DNA of 64,000 bases from Solea solea. Lineage: Eukaryota > Chordata > Actinopteri > Pleuronectiformes > Soleidae. The translations under genes and the position numbers were made by a program. Below the pieces are notes generated by a model. The model made no database searches. It worked only from the letters and a program-made list of their open reading frames with translations, and was not told the DNA's origin. This document shows positions 11,624 through 24,000 of the stretch, one piece after another; the stretch's first letter is position 1, and every line of letters begins with the position of its first letter. Location of the stretch: NCBI RefSeq assembly GCF_958295425.1, contig NC_081151.1:12570606-12634605 (forward strand), in the 5' to 3' direction.

Positions 11624-12152
11624 GCGTCGCTTTTAACGTCTCCATGGGGTGGGGGAAAAACATTTGCTGACCCTTGCCTTGATCAACAAAAAAAAAGGAC
11701 TGAGAAACATTTTCTTAAGTGTCAAACCATTGTGGTACGAGTCAGTAAATTAGCTTCTCAGGTCCTCTGGCTGTTGCACTTTACAAACTGGAGACCACAG
11801 TCTGTCATGGTCAGTTGACCTGACTCATCCCATCCTTGCTGAAAGACCAGAGTAAGGGCATTTGTCTTCCCAAGGCCATGACTTTGCGGGGGCAACCTGT
11901 CCTCATCTGAAGGTTCCTGTTGGAGATGGCCTGATGGAGCCTTTCCGAATGTAACGTTCATCTTTCCTGGGAAGAGATGTATGGTCTTCTTCATTATCTG
12001 AGTGAAGACCCCCTGGGGTAGGTATTCACCTCGACACGGGGTTCCCTCTGAATGAGTGCATCTCTTGCAATGTCAGACTGTTGGCTGGCAGCAAAAGTAG
12101 ACAGACCGGGCCCCGCAATTTGTGACCATGGCCACGAAAGGGGTGGCCGCAG

Positions 12153-12224
12153 TCCTCGTTAGTATAGTGGACAGTATCTCCGCCTGTCACGCGGAAGACC
12201 GGGGTTCGATTCCCCGACGGGGAG
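12153..12224 (+). tRNA. tRNA-Asp(GTC), array 1 unit 6
   Basis: Intact consensus copy. Confidence 0.95.
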
Positions 12225-12365
12225 CTTTTTCCTCTTCTATGCCCATGGGACCTTTATATCAAAACTCGACCTTGACCAGATGCCTCTCCTGCCAAATCAC
12301 ACATCCACTGCTATAAGACTCATTACATTTTGGGAAAAATCTCCAATCCTGGCGTTCTTCACAGG

Positions 12366-12438
12366 GTTTCCGTAGTGTAGTGGTCATCACGTTCGCTTCA
12401 CACGCGAAAGGTCCTCGGTTCGAAACCGAGCGGAAACA
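12366..12438 (+). tRNA. tRNA-Val(CAC), array 1 unit 6
   Basis: The cleanest CAC copy in array 1: every stem pairs, TTCACAC loop, GGTTCGAAACC B box, A73. Confidence 0.93.
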
Positions 12439-12851
12439 AGTTTGCTTCCACAGCGATTCACTAAAGCCTGATTAGTATTTGATCAATACAGCTGCTGCTG
12501 AGAAACATAGCTCAAGACCCTCGTCTCATTGAGATGGGCAATACGACCAAGAAGAGAGCCTTCCGAAGCTTTCCTGTCAGCCAGAATAGTTGGGGTCAAT
12601 GCAAGTCAGACACCAACAGTCTGGAGACAGATCAACGCAACACAGTTGTGCTCCAACTGACAATTCAATAGAACTATCACACTCAGTAGATACTCATAAA
12701 ATCTGCACCCCAAGTGGACCATTTGTCAAGGTAGTGTTCAAAAGCAAACTTTCAAAGTCTCCGTTTTGCTCCCTCCTGTCAAAGCACACATCTATTGCTG
12801 TCAGGCTCGTTGTATTTTGGGAAACTCTCCAATCCCAGTTGACCCATAAGG

Positions 12852-12924
12852 GTTTCCGTAGTGTAGTGGTCATCACGTTCGCCTAACACGCGAAAGGTCC
12901 TCGGCTCGAAACCGAGCGGAAACA
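12852..12924 (+). tRNA. tRNA-Val(AAC), array 1 unit 6
   Basis: Stems intact; C54. Confidence 0.87.
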
Positions 12925-13445
12925 GCGTCGCTTTTAACGTCTCCATGGGGTGGGGGAAAAACATTTGCTGACCCTTGCCTTGATCAACCAAAAAAAAGGA
13001 CTGAGAAACATTGTACTTAAGTGTCAAACCATTGTGGTACTAGTCAGTAAATTAGCTTCTCAGGTCCTCCACTTTACAAACTGGAGACCACAGTCTGTCA
13101 TGGTCAGTTGACCTGACTCATCCCATCCTTGCTGAGAGACCAGAGTAAGGGCATTTGTCTTCCCAAGGCCATGACTTTGCGGGGGCAACCTGTCCTCATC
13201 TGAAGGTTCCTGTTGGAGATGGCCTGATGGAGCCTTTCCGAATGTAACTTTCATCTTTCCTGGGAAGAGATGTATGGTCTTCTTCATTATCTGAGTGAAG
13301 ACCCCCTGGGGTAGGTATTCACCTCGACACAGGGTTCACTCTGAATGAGTGCATCTCTTGCAATGTCAGACTGTTGGCTGGCAGCAAAAGTAGACAGACC
13401 GGGCCCCGCAATTTGTCACCATGGCCACGAAAGGGGTGGCCGCAG

Positions 13446-13517
13446 TCCTCGTTAGTATAGTGGACAGTATCTCCGCCTGTCACGCGAAAGACCGGGGTTC
13501 GATTCCCTGACGGGGAG
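13446..13517 (+). tRNA. tRNA-Asp(GTC), array 1 unit 7, degenerate
   Basis: One mismatch in the anticodon stem (GCGAA for GCGGA) and one in the T stem (CCCTG for CCCCG). Confidence 0.8.
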
Positions 13518-13658
13518 CTTTTTCCTCTTCTATGCCCATGGGACCTTTATATCAAAACTCGACCTTGACCAGATGCCTCTCCTGCCAAATCACACATCCA
13601 CTGATATAAGACTCATTACATTTTGGGAAAAATCTCCAATCCTGGTGTCTTTCACAGG

Positions 13659-13731
13659 GTTTCCGTAGTGTAGTGGTCATCATGTTCGCTTCACACGCGA
13701 AAAGTCCTCGGTTCGAAACCGAGCGGAAACA
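13659..13731 (+). tRNA. tRNA-Val(CAC), array 1 unit 7
   Basis: ATCATG and GAAAAG changes flank the anticodon arm; acceptor and T arms are intact. Confidence 0.85.
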
Positions 13732-14144
13732 AGTTAGCTTCCACAGCGATTCACTAAAGCCTGATTAGTATTTGATCAATACAGCTGCTGCTGAGAAACA
13801 TAGCTCAAGACCCTCGTCTCATTGAGATGGGCAATACGACCAAGAAGAGAGCCTTCCGAAGCTTTCCTGTCAGCCAGAATAGTTGGGGTCAACACAAGTC
13901 AGACACCAACAGTCTGGAGACAGATCAACGCAACACAGTTGTGCTCCAGCTGACAATTCAATAGAACTATCACACTCAGTAGATACTCATAAAGTCTGCA
14001 CCCCAAGTGGACCATTTGTCAAGGTAGTGTTCAAAAGCAAACTTTCAAAGTCTCCGTTTTTCTCCCTCCTGTCAAAGCACACATCTATTGCTGTCAGGCT
14101 CGTTGTATTTTGGGAAACTCTCCAATCCCAGTTGGCTCGTAAGG

Positions 14145-14217
14145 GTTTCCGTAGTGTAGTGGTCATCACGTTCGCCTAACACGCGAAAGGTCCTCGGCTC
14201 GAAACCGAGCGGAAACA
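14145..14217 (+). tRNA. tRNA-Val(AAC), array 1 unit 7
   Basis: Stems intact; C54. Confidence 0.87.
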
Positions 14218-14747
14218 GCGACACTTTTAACGTCTCCATGGGGTGGGGGAAAAACATTTGCTGACCCTTGCCTTGATCAACCAAAAAAAAGGACTGAGAA
14301 ACATTGTACTTAAGTGTCAAACCATTGTGGTACGAGTCAGTAAATTAGCTTCTCAGGTCCTCTGGCTGTTGCACTTTACAAACTGGAGACCACAGTCTGT
14401 CATGGTCAGTTGACCTGACTCATCCCATCCTTGCTGAAAGACCAGAGTAAGGGCATTTGTCTTCCCAAGGCCATGACTTTGCGGGGGCAACCTGTCCTCA
14501 TCTGAAGGTTCCTGTTGGAGATGGCCTGATGGAGCCTTTCCGAATGTAACTTTCATCTTTCCTGGGAAGAGATGTATGGTCTTCTTCATTATCTGAGTGA
14601 AGACCCCCTGGGGTAGGTATTCACCTCGACACGGGGTTCACTCTGAATGAGTGCATCTCTTGCAATGTCAGACTGTTGGCTGGCAGCAAAAGTAGACAGA
14701 CCGGGCCCCGCAATTTGTGACCATGGCCACGAAAGGGGTGGCCGCAG

Positions 14748-14819
14748 TCCTCGTTAGTATAGTGGACAGTATCTCCGCCTGTCACGCGGAAGACCGGGGT
14801 TCGATTCCCCGACGGGGAG
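14748..14819 (+). tRNA. tRNA-Asp(GTC), array 1 unit 8
   Basis: Intact consensus copy. Confidence 0.95.
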
Positions 14820-14960
14820 CTTTTTCCTCTTCTATGCCCATGGGACCTTTATATCAAAACTCGACCTTGACCAGATGCCTCTCCTGCCAAATCACACATC
14901 CACTGCTATAAGACTCATTACATTTTGGGAAAAATCTCCAATCCTGGCGTCCTTCACAGG

Positions 14961-15033
14961 GTTTCCGTAGTGTAGTGGTCATCACGTTCGCTTCACACGC
15001 GAAAGGTCCTCGGTTCGAAACCGAGCCGAAACA
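14961..15033 (+). tRNA. tRNA-Val(CAC), array 1 unit 8
   Basis: One acceptor-stem mismatch (GCCGAAAC). The first downstream TTTT is about 320 bp away. Confidence 0.85.
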
Positions 15034-15446
15034 AGTTTGCTTCCACAGCGATTCACTAAAGCCTGATTAGTATTTGATCAATACAGCTGCTGCTGAGAAA
15101 CATAGCTGAAGACCCTCGTCTCATTGAGATGGATAATAGGACCAAGAAGAGAGCCTTCCGAAGCTTTCCTGTCAGCCAGAATAGTTGGGGTCAACGGAAA
15201 TCAGACACCAACAGTCTGGAGACAGATCAACACAACACAGTTGTGCTCCAGCTGACAATTGAATAGAACTATCACACTCAGTAGATACTCATAAAGTCTG
15301 CACCCCAAGTGGACCATTTGTCAAGGTAGTGTTCAAAAGCAAACTTTCAAAGTCTCCATTTTGCTCCCTCCTGTCAAAGCACACATCTATTGCTGTCAGG
15401 CTCGTTGTATTTTGGGAAACTCTCCAATCTCAGTTCTTTCGTAAGG

Positions 15447-15480
15447 GTTTCCGTAGTGTAGTGGTTATCACGATCGCCAC
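15447..15480 (+). pseudogene. Truncated tRNA-Val 5' half at the array 1 edge
   Basis: Begins GTTTCCGTAG with the D arm, then similarity ends inside the anticodon arm at about 15480, where unrelated DNA starts. Confidence 0.8.
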
Positions 15481-17650
15481 TTCAATCTGGATCTACGTCA
15501 TTGGTTTTGTCATGTCAAAGTGATTTTGTTTGTGACGCAGAAGAAACTTTGAAGTCCTATCTGAGCGACAATACATTCAGATTGAAACAGATCTAAATCC
15601 TATCAGAAACACATCCGAAATCAGACTGGAAAAATGTGATCATGTGTTTTCTTGGCTGTGCAAAAATCTAGCTATATACAATCTGGATATGCTTAAAAAT
15701 CCGAGTTGAAGGCCCTTGAAGGTGTTGTCCCAGACTTGGATGCACTTTTCCTTGTCTATCTTGCTTGTCTTGGCCATAGAAGACCCTAGATTGATAAAAA
15801 CAGGCTCTTTCTTTTTGAGAAATGTATAGTCACATTTAGACTATAATATTATTACATTTAGAATGCAATTCAGGGCAGCATAATCTTCTGTTGTGTAAGA
15901 CAGTGAGACCACACCCTGGAGACAATAGACGAAACGTCATCACTCTGTATATTCTGCTCTTTGATTATCTGTAAATGAATTAATCAACTTGGTTCAAACT
16001 TCCTCAGTTGGGGACAGTCCCACCACTCTGAAGTGTAAACACTGTCTCATTTGAAGTGTGTAAGTCTGATGTTCTCAGTGCAGGAAGTAGACAAGTCAAG
16101 GTGGCTCAACTGTCATGTGAAAAGACCCCATGGTGATTAAAAGGTCCTCAGACGGAAATAGCATTCCTGAGTAAATCACAATGGATATGTAAATGTAAAG
16201 TGTCTGTATTCTGGTGGGATATCTTGGATATAAGGGACAGAGCTCCCATTCACCGTGGAGTTTGGTCTGCTTAACAGAAGCTACCACACATCAACTGTGT
16301 GTCACACAACTTACTGGATGTATTTTCTACCACTGGACATTTCAATAAACTGGTATGTTAACCCTTCATTTCTAATATTGCCTTGTTGAGACCTTTGTTC
16401 TAAATAGTTAAGAATCTGTTATTGAAGATTTATTTAGTCTAGTTATATGGTGAGATTTAACACTCATACCCTCCACCTCTGAGTTGAATAGAAAAGATTG
16501 AGTATCATGTCCTGTAAACTGTTGAGTTACATTTCTGACCTCTGAATACTTCAACCCAGGTGTCTCGGCTATTCTTCCATGTTCAACAAGGGCTATACCC
16601 TTCACCTCTGAGTTGAATAGAAAAGATTGAGTATCATGTCCTGTAAACTGTTGAGTTACATTTCTGACCTCTGAATATTTCAACCTAGGCATTAAGGCTA
16701 ATCTTCTATGTGGAAAAGGTCACTGAGTGGTTTTTATAATATAAACCCTCCCTGAACTAGACCAGTGTCAGATTTCTTGACAATAGGATTGAATTCTTAA
16801 AGGGTTTACATTTTAAATGATTGGTAAACTTTAATTCCCACAATATTTAAAAGTAAAGTTAATTGTTGTTTAAATGGAGTCAGATTAAAGAAATATTTAC
16901 TATACTTTACTTTACTTTGGAAAACCTCTTGCTAACGCCGGAAAGACAGAATACTTCTTGGGGAGAGATTGTTACTTGGTGGTAGATATTTCCTCCCCTA
17001 CAGTTGCAATAATAACACAAGTAGCTAGATTGTTTTGTCCTCAATAACAGCTGCTATGCTCCTCCCTGCCCTGCTTGAGACAAAGTAAAGCATAGTAAGC
17101 AGCTGGTTTGTTCAGGAGAGATGTCATCAAGATGTCCTTTACAACATTTCTTTTGTAATCTACATAGAACTCATTTGCATAACACCATCTAATGGAAAAC
17201 ACCCTGCTAACACGGAGGTACTGTCTTCTGACTCAAGAGGGAGCTTGAGATGTGAAGCATATCAGCACACAAGACATTAGTTTATTGCTGATGGATTGAG
17301 TTTCAATACAGTTACATTCAAAAACACTACCTTTTCAAATAGTTGCCTGTGTGTTTTCAGTGTATTGCACCGACCCTGTTAGCATGAATCCCCTTTTCTA
17401 CAGAAAGATTATAATGAAAAATTCACTTATAAAACACAAATGTTTAATCAAAAAAATAAATATTTGGAGGTGGGTTGATGATGCATGTGGCCATATATGC
17501 ATTCAGAGAAACATAGGTTTTTGTTACTCATAATTTAATTGTGATTAATTTATGAAAAGTACTCATATTCATAAATGAGAAATATTAAAAACGATTTCAA
17601 AAATAATGTTTATAGTATGTGGATCTGAGATAAAGTAAATATATACATTG
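15481..17650. other. Non-coding stretch between array 1 and retroelement debris
   Basis: No convincing gene. Parts recur downstream: about 15750-15890 at 42105-42250, and about 17006-17618 at 42257-42870, marking the segmental duplication. Confidence 0.5.
16467..16724. repeat. 129-bp direct repeat, two copies
   Basis: Two adjacent, nearly identical ~129-bp blocks, starting about 16467 and 16596, each containing GAGTTGAATAGAAAAGATTG. ORFs across them are by-products of the repeat. Confidence 0.75.
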
Positions 17651-17654
17651 TATT

Positions 17655-17712
17655 TATTATTATTAGTAGTAGTAGTAGTAATAGCAGTAGTACTAGTTGT
17701 ATTAGTATTATC
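17655..17712. repeat. Imperfect (TAG)n/(TAT)n microsatellite
   Basis: Run of TAGTAGTAG with interruptions, not coding. Confidence 0.7.
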
Positions 17713-17879
17713 ATTGGTGTGAATTCCAGAGATGGGGAGCAGAGCGGCTGAAAGCTCTGCTGAGGTGGGCGGAGGGCACAGTGAGGTGGATGGAGGAGGA
17801 TCTGAGGGAGCGGGAGGAGGTGGCGATATGGAGAAGGTCGGAGAGATACAGAGGTGGTGATATTGGCTATTGATATTAG

Positions 17880-17965
17880 CTGAATTCTGGACCAGTTGAA
17901 GTTTATGAAGGGATTTGTCAGGGAGACCAGAGAGGAAAGAGTTCCAGTAATAATCCCACTGCATT
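17880..17965 (-). mobile_element. LINE RT scrap
   Basis: The minus-strand frame reads LPDKSLHKLQLVQNSA, a typical L2/CR1 LINE motif. Confidence 0.5.
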
Positions 17966-18033
17966 AAAACCCCAATAATGCAGTGGGACCAGGAGATCCT
18001 GGTGGATTCAGCCAGAGCCAGTGGATTGCTTTT

Positions 18034-18290
18034 TCAGCTTCCCCAGAGTTCCTTGGTGGATCCACTCAGTGTGGCTCCACATTGTCCCAGCTCCTTTAGC
18101 AGGCATGCTGTTGATCTGCCCACGAAGCCTCTGGCTCCCACCTCCACTGGGTACAGCCTCACACGCCACCTACTTTCTCTGCTCTCTGCGACCAGGTCTC
18201 CATACTTCACCTTCTTTCTCTCGTAGGCAGCTTCCAGTCTGTATTGAAATACTGTACTGCATTTAAAGATTAGAGGCATCATTCAAAGCC
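18034..18290 (-). mobile_element. Non-LTR retroelement C-terminal fragment
   Basis: Minus-strand frame YGDLVAESRESRWRVRLYPVEVGARGFVG, a motif of repeated fish non-LTR pol proteins. It probably belongs with the RT segment at 19144-19440, the two being separated by a plus-strand LINE. Second copy at 43018-43270. Confidence 0.6.
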
Positions 18291-18539
18291 CCCTTTTAAT
18301 AACCAAAAAATCAGGAATTACATGTAAAAGATATGGATATTCAGGAAATTTTAAGTTCTTCATATTGTCAATTTCATGGTTAATTGAACCTGTAAACATC
18401 TGAAACTGATGCATTCAATAATTATTGTACAGTGAAGAGCTACTCAAAATGTATTATTTTATCCCTCGGTTTTTTTTATTTTTGTTTTATTTTATAATTT
18501 GAGGTACATTCAATCTTTTGAAAGCCAATCCTCTTTGAG

Positions 18540-19141
18540 GGCTGGTAAAACTTAACTGGTGGGTCCAGAACGTTTATTTACCAAAGCCTTGTTTGAATTT
18601 TTTGCCAGGAAATCAGGAAATCACCCAGGTATCCTTATACAAGTATTTAGGAGTTCATATTGATAATCTTCTCTGCTGGAAGACACATATTGTTAACCTG
18701 TGCAATAGATTGCAACAGAGGCTATATTTTTTGTGGAGATTAAGATTGTACGGCGTGAGCAGCCACATCATGATGATTTTCTCCCGTGCCATTGTAGAGA
18801 GCATCATTAGATATGGGATCACCTCATAGTTTGGCAACCTAACCATTAAGCTCAAAAGCAAACTGGCTGGCATGCACAAAACAGCAATGAAAATCATAGG
18901 GAGGGAAGAATATGAGCCCATACAGAGTATTTATGAGTATGCAGTAATTTCCGACTCCCAACACCCACTCTTCGCTGGAGACAAAACCTTGCCATCAGGG
19001 AGAAGACTCCGTGAGCCGTTATGCAAATCTAACCACCTTATATTATCATTTGTCCCTGCTTTCATTGAGCTGACAATGACAATGTGCAATAGAATAATGT
19101 GCAAAAAACGGCTTAGCAATTTAGCACATAGCACTTTATGT
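18540..19141 (+). mobile_element. LINE 3' fragment inserted in a minus-strand retroelement
   Basis: Plus-strand frames reading KYLGVHIDNLLCWKTHI, RLYFLWRLRLYGV and KSKLAGMHKTAMKIIGREE, a C-terminal region typical of fish LINEs. A stop at about 18828 breaks it. The second copy (43575-44370) is longer and keeps a 3' tail with AATAAAG. Confidence 0.65.
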
Positions 19142-19143
19142 TT

Positions 19144-19440
19144 TTATGTCCTGATGTTGTCTGGGATGTAGAAGAATTCCAAAGCGTAGGCTATGAGCAG
19201 ATGTGGTACTGACCCATAGGCATTACCTAGGTCTAGCGATATGACGTGTAGATCTTTCTTCTCCCTCTTAGTGGTATGGATCTCTTCCCAAATCATGGAA
19301 GTATGCTCTACACAGCCAGGGAAACCTGGGATCCTGGCTTTCTGGCAGCTGGTATCGAGGTAGTTGTTCTCCGTGAGGTAGGTGGTCATTCTTCTTACCA
19401 TCACGGAGAAGAAGATTTTCCCCTCCACATTTAGTAGGCC
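19144..19440 (-). mobile_element. Non-LTR RT palm fragment
   Basis: Minus-strand frame with FFSVMVRRMTTYL, IPGFPGCVEHTSMIWEEI and LDLGNAYGSVPH. Short and without neighbouring RT blocks, so a remnant. Second copy at 44938-45198. Confidence 0.65.
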
Positions 19441-20950
19441 TATGCTCCTAACTGGTAAATCCTAACTGGTGGGTCCAGTACATTCATTGTTTACTGTCCA
19501 AACAAGTTTACCGTTTACCAAAGCCTTGTTTGAAGTGTTTGTGTGAATGAGTCCTGTCACTGGTACCATTTGTCAAGCATTTCAGTAAACAAAAAAATGT
19601 CCACCTTTTTTGTTGTTTGCATTTTCTCGTATTTTCGCAAACCCTCTTTACCCAGTCTTTCTCTTACATATTTCTGAAAATGATGAAACATTGGGATTAT
19701 CACAGACTTGTTTTTACTTCATAGTGTCACGCAATTTTTCTTTTTTAGCTTGAGTTCAAATATTTCATCTGCAGCATGTGAAACAAATTTCACATATTTG
19801 CATTGTATTTATTCTCATGGTTTGTGCAACATGCTTTACAAAAATAATATTTAGCTGAGACATGAAGCCTCATGTATACATTTCCTTTCCTGTGACTATT
19901 TCAAAATAAAAGTCTGATTCAGGTTAATAACCATTTTTAAAATGTTTTGGCACAGTTTGTTTCATTGTCTATTAGGGCTGAAACATTAGCTTGATTAAGT
20001 GATTACATTATTAAATTAATCGGCAAATATTTTGATAATCAATTAATCGGTTTGATGGTTTGTGAATATGTTCTGGTTTCTTTGCTCCATATAACAAATA
20101 CATCATTAAAACTGAATCATTTTGTTGGTTTAGAGACAGAACAAGACATTTGAAAACATAATTTCCTTCAAATGTTCTTCTATTACCTTGTTATGATTTT
20201 TAGCTGCTGTAACACTGCAGATTTATCCACGTAGAATGAATAAAGCAATATCTTATCTTGTCTCATTTAATTTTTTAGAGAATAATTAAATAAAATATTT
20301 TAAATTTATGAAAATGTATTGTTTCAGTTTTGTAGGACTTAGTACTTCTTGTACTGTGTACTTTTGGAGTAATCCAAAACTGAGATTATTCATCTATATT
20401 TAAAAAACAAACAAACAAGTATCACTTTAATTCATAAATGTGATCTAACAAAGGTAAAGGGCAAATATATGCATTTATTTTGCTTGTATTTGAGATGAAT
20501 TAAATCTCTGTTGGGTATTTTAACGTAAAATTGTTTGATTGTGGTGAATTAAAAACCCAAAAATACAGCGGGTCCACCAGACCCACGAACACTGGCTAAG
20601 TAACAAAAATATGTACCTCATACAAGTAGTATGAGGTACTTTTACTGTACTTTGAAGTAATCCAGGGTAAAATTTCACTTTTGACAACACCAACCTCTTC
20701 AATGTAGTTACTTCACAGTAAATTAGTTAGCAATATCCATCTTTTATATCTAAGTTAGTGCATCACTGTCCTGATTATTTATTGCATTGACATCATATAG
20801 TTATCTTTGAGTCAGCAATCTTGTTTACTATTTCTAGCCATTTTACAGGGTCTTTGTGCTCACACGCATACAAACACTTACACCTGTATATACTGTATAT
20901 ATAAGATATATATATATATAGAAAGAATCGTTAGATAACTGTTTTTTTTT
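19441..20950. other. AT-rich non-coding stretch upstream of ODC paralogue 1
   Basis: No gene seen. From about 19972 it resembles a decayed MITE end (GGGCTGAAAC with ATTAATCGG motifs). Sequence from about 20165 is shared with 48160 onward. The promoter and 5'-UTR exon of the ODC gene probably lie here but cannot be placed. Confidence 0.4.
20613..20639. repeat. Short palindrome upstream of ODC paralogue 1
   Basis: Perfect 11-bp inverted repeat GTACCTCATAC with a 5-bp spacer, about 400 bp upstream of the ATG. It is repeated at 48590-48616 before paralogue 2. No function is assigned; it may be part of an old MITE. Confidence 0.5.
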
Positions 20951-21039
20951 TGTTGTCTGTCAAATAAATGGTTTTAATGATTGTAATCACAGTTTGCCTC
21001 AATCTCTTTCTTCCAGTTTTCCAGTGAGTAACCAACAGG

Positions 21040-24000
21040 ATGAACACTGCCACTCCCACTGAAAATGAATTCACTCTCCTGGAGGAAGGATTCTCTGCCC
21101 AGGATATGGTTGACAAGATTATCAATGAATCATCTACGACGGTAATGTCACTTTTCCATGATACAGTTATAGACCTACTTGGCTCAGATCGGTCTAATAT
21201 TCTGCATAAAATGTCTCAGAAATTATGAAAAAGAAAACCTTTTTTCCCCCAAATAAATGTATTACAGAACAGGAGATAAATGAAATATAGCGTTTCACCA
21301 TTCATTCACCGAAGGTGCATTCACTTTCATTGCTTTACTTAGCCGATGTGTCCCTCTCTCTTGCCACTGTCTCCATTGACACAGCAATCTCCACCTCTTT
21401 CAATCTCCACCACTTGTATGTGTGTCCGTGTTCAGCAAACACTCTCTTGCTGGTTTTGTTTATGTGACCAAAATATTTTGGATATAAGAATCGGTTTTGG
21501 GAAACCGGTGGAACAGTGGTCATACCTATTCTCTCAAAGAGACTATTGTTGACTGCTTTTGTCTCTTTCATTTTCTACATTGCAGGATGACAGGGATGCC
21601 TTCTATGTCTGTGACTTGGGAGATTTGCTGAAGCAACACCTGCAATGGGTGAGGGCCCTGCCTCGTGTCACTCCTTACTACGCTGTCAAATGTAACGACA
21701 CTCGGGAAGTGGTTAAGACACTGGCGTCTCTGGGAATTGGCTTTGACTGTGCAAGCAAGGTGCATTTTTGTGAGATATTCAAAGTTGACATCGTATTGGA
21801 AACTTGTGCTTGTTGTATTTCTAACTATTTTGTTCCCTCTCTGTAGTCAGAGATTCAGCTGGTTCAGTCTCTGGGAGTAGAACCAAGCAGAATCATCTAC
21901 GCCAACCCCTGCAAGCAAGTTTCTCACATCAAGTATGCTTCAGCAAATGGGGTCCAGGTGATGACCTTTGATAGTGAGGAGGAACTTATCAAAGTGGCCC
22001 GTTGTTATGACAATGCCAAGTAAGACACTTCATCACCCATGATACTATAAAAAGATTACTGTGAAATCTACAGTACCTTGCTGGCAGCAACTGACAAGTA
22101 GGCATTTCACAGTATGCTTACTGTAAGTACTGTATTTGCTCTCACAGTCATAGGGTGCTGTATTTTCCATCACAGTACTGTTACAAGAATTACTAGATAG
22201 ATTTTAATACTATTAATTGTAAAATGATTAAACCATTTAAAAAAAACAACAACTATCGAACAGCAAGTTTGAACAGTGTCAGTTTGAAAACACACAACAC
22301 AGAAAATAATAAACAACATCATTTTATGCATATACATTTGTTAATGTAGTACCTGATAGTGATGCGCGGGTCTGGATTATTTCCAACCTGCGGGTCCCGC
22401 ATTTATTTAATCATTTGACCCACTCCATCCCGCACGCACAACCGCATCTTTTTTCACAACCCTATTAAATACACTATTAAATACACTATTAAATACACAT
22501 TAAATATGTCATTGAATAAGGCTTTTATTCTGTCTGACAAATGTGCTTGAAAACAGCCAGAAATTGTCCCAAACATGAGATTTAGCAGCTTGGCCTTCTT
22601 TTGATTTTGGTTTGTTGTGGCCACTGCTTGGCGCTTTTGTGAAGTCTGGTGGATTTACCAGACATATTTAATCCTTCATGTCCCGCCCCACCCGCCCCGC
22701 CAATAAAGTGAACATTTCTTGACCCGACCCAACCCGACCCAACCCGACCCGCGGGTAACCCGCGAGACCCACTAGTACCTGAGACATCTTTGAGCAACTC
22801 AGTAGTTTGTAATAAAACTTAAGGCCTAAGATACTAAGAAACTAAGATATGGCTGAACAGGTTGTGATTCAACTCACGATCAGCGGTTTTAAGATTTTCT
22901 AAGTCATTTTAATTGATCGACAGTTACACATTGTTCGGTTTGATTTTTGTGTTGGACTTTGCACTCATGACTCTTCCACTGACAACACCCTCTGACCAAT
23001 CCGTGGCCAGCAGTCTGTTGACATCACATTTTAATATCGGCTCAGCTCACTTGGAACCTCTGCTTCTTCTACCATAACATACGTTTAGGTCATGTTTGTA
23101 AATGACAACTGGTTCTCAAACATTTTACCTGGTAAAATAAAAGTAAAATAAAAATGTTCTAATGTACAGCCATGCTTTTCTTTCCCAAACCAGTCAAAAA
23201 GTCAGTTAATTGTTCTTAGTTCTAGCAAAAGAGTTAGTTAGTAACAGTTAGTTAATTGTATGTCATTTATCAGTTGAAGTGTCATCTGAATACCTGTTGA
23301 CATGAAACCTGTTGATTACTAATACAGTCAACATTTCTGTCCTGTGCACAGGCTGGTGCTACGAATCACCGCTGATGACTCAAAGGCAGAGGTTAGTCTC
23401 AGTATGAAGTTTGGGGCCCATCTCAAATCCTGTCGAGGTCTTCTGGAGCGAGCTAAAGAGCTGAAGCTGGATGTGATTGGTGTCAGCTTCCATGCTGGCA
23501 GTGGCTGCAGGGATGCTATGGCATACGTAAAGGCAATCACAGATGCTCACTTTGTTTTTCTTATGGGGGTAAGACATATATATCTGTGAAAAATAAATGT
23601 AATAATGTTCCCTTATTTGTCACATTAAAATGTTTCAGATCATGCAAACAATTTTAAACGTAGGCAAAAATAACGCATGTAAACACAAAGTTTGCCTTTT
23701 AAATTGTTGTTCTCCTCATCTTTGCCACCATCTTCCACTTATCGGGGTCTGGGTCATGAGAACCTGATACTATTTATTTATTTATTACATAAACCACTAT
23801 ATGAACTATAAATTGCAGTATTACTCCTACATTCCCACTCTCTCGTGTGGATGATGCTTCATTCATTCACTCAGACACTGACACACACACACAGATGAAC
23901 GCTGAATGCTGCATGTGCAGAGTGACGAAGTCTCAGGTGTAGTGAAAAGAAATGCATAAACTGTAAATGCTTGTCAAATCTTAAGATGAACACACACATC

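Larger units (their letters stand above)
5631..15480 (+). repeat. tRNA array 1: about eight tandem ~1.3-kb units
   Basis: Each unit, about 1302 bp (one of 1293), carries tRNA-Asp(GTC), then tRNA-Val(CAC) about 213 bp later, then tRNA-Val(AAC) about 486 bp after that, all plus strand, then about 530 bp of spacer. Units 1 and 2 are nearly identical. Units 3-5 form a second subgroup (1301-bp period). Unit 7 lacks about 10 bp in its spacer. The left edge is within a LINE (shared GCCACGAA); the right edge is inside a tRNA-Val(AAC). Confidence 0.95.

Noticed and set aside
5646..14819. Regular spacing suggested a CRISPR-like array
   Set aside because: Units are ~1.3 kb, contain eukaryotic tRNA genes, and lie in a fish genome; there are no short repeats with unique spacers and no cas genes.
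17978..18226. 82-codon plus-strand ORF
   Set aside because: Antisense shadow of the minus-strand retroelement fragment containing PVEVGARGFV.
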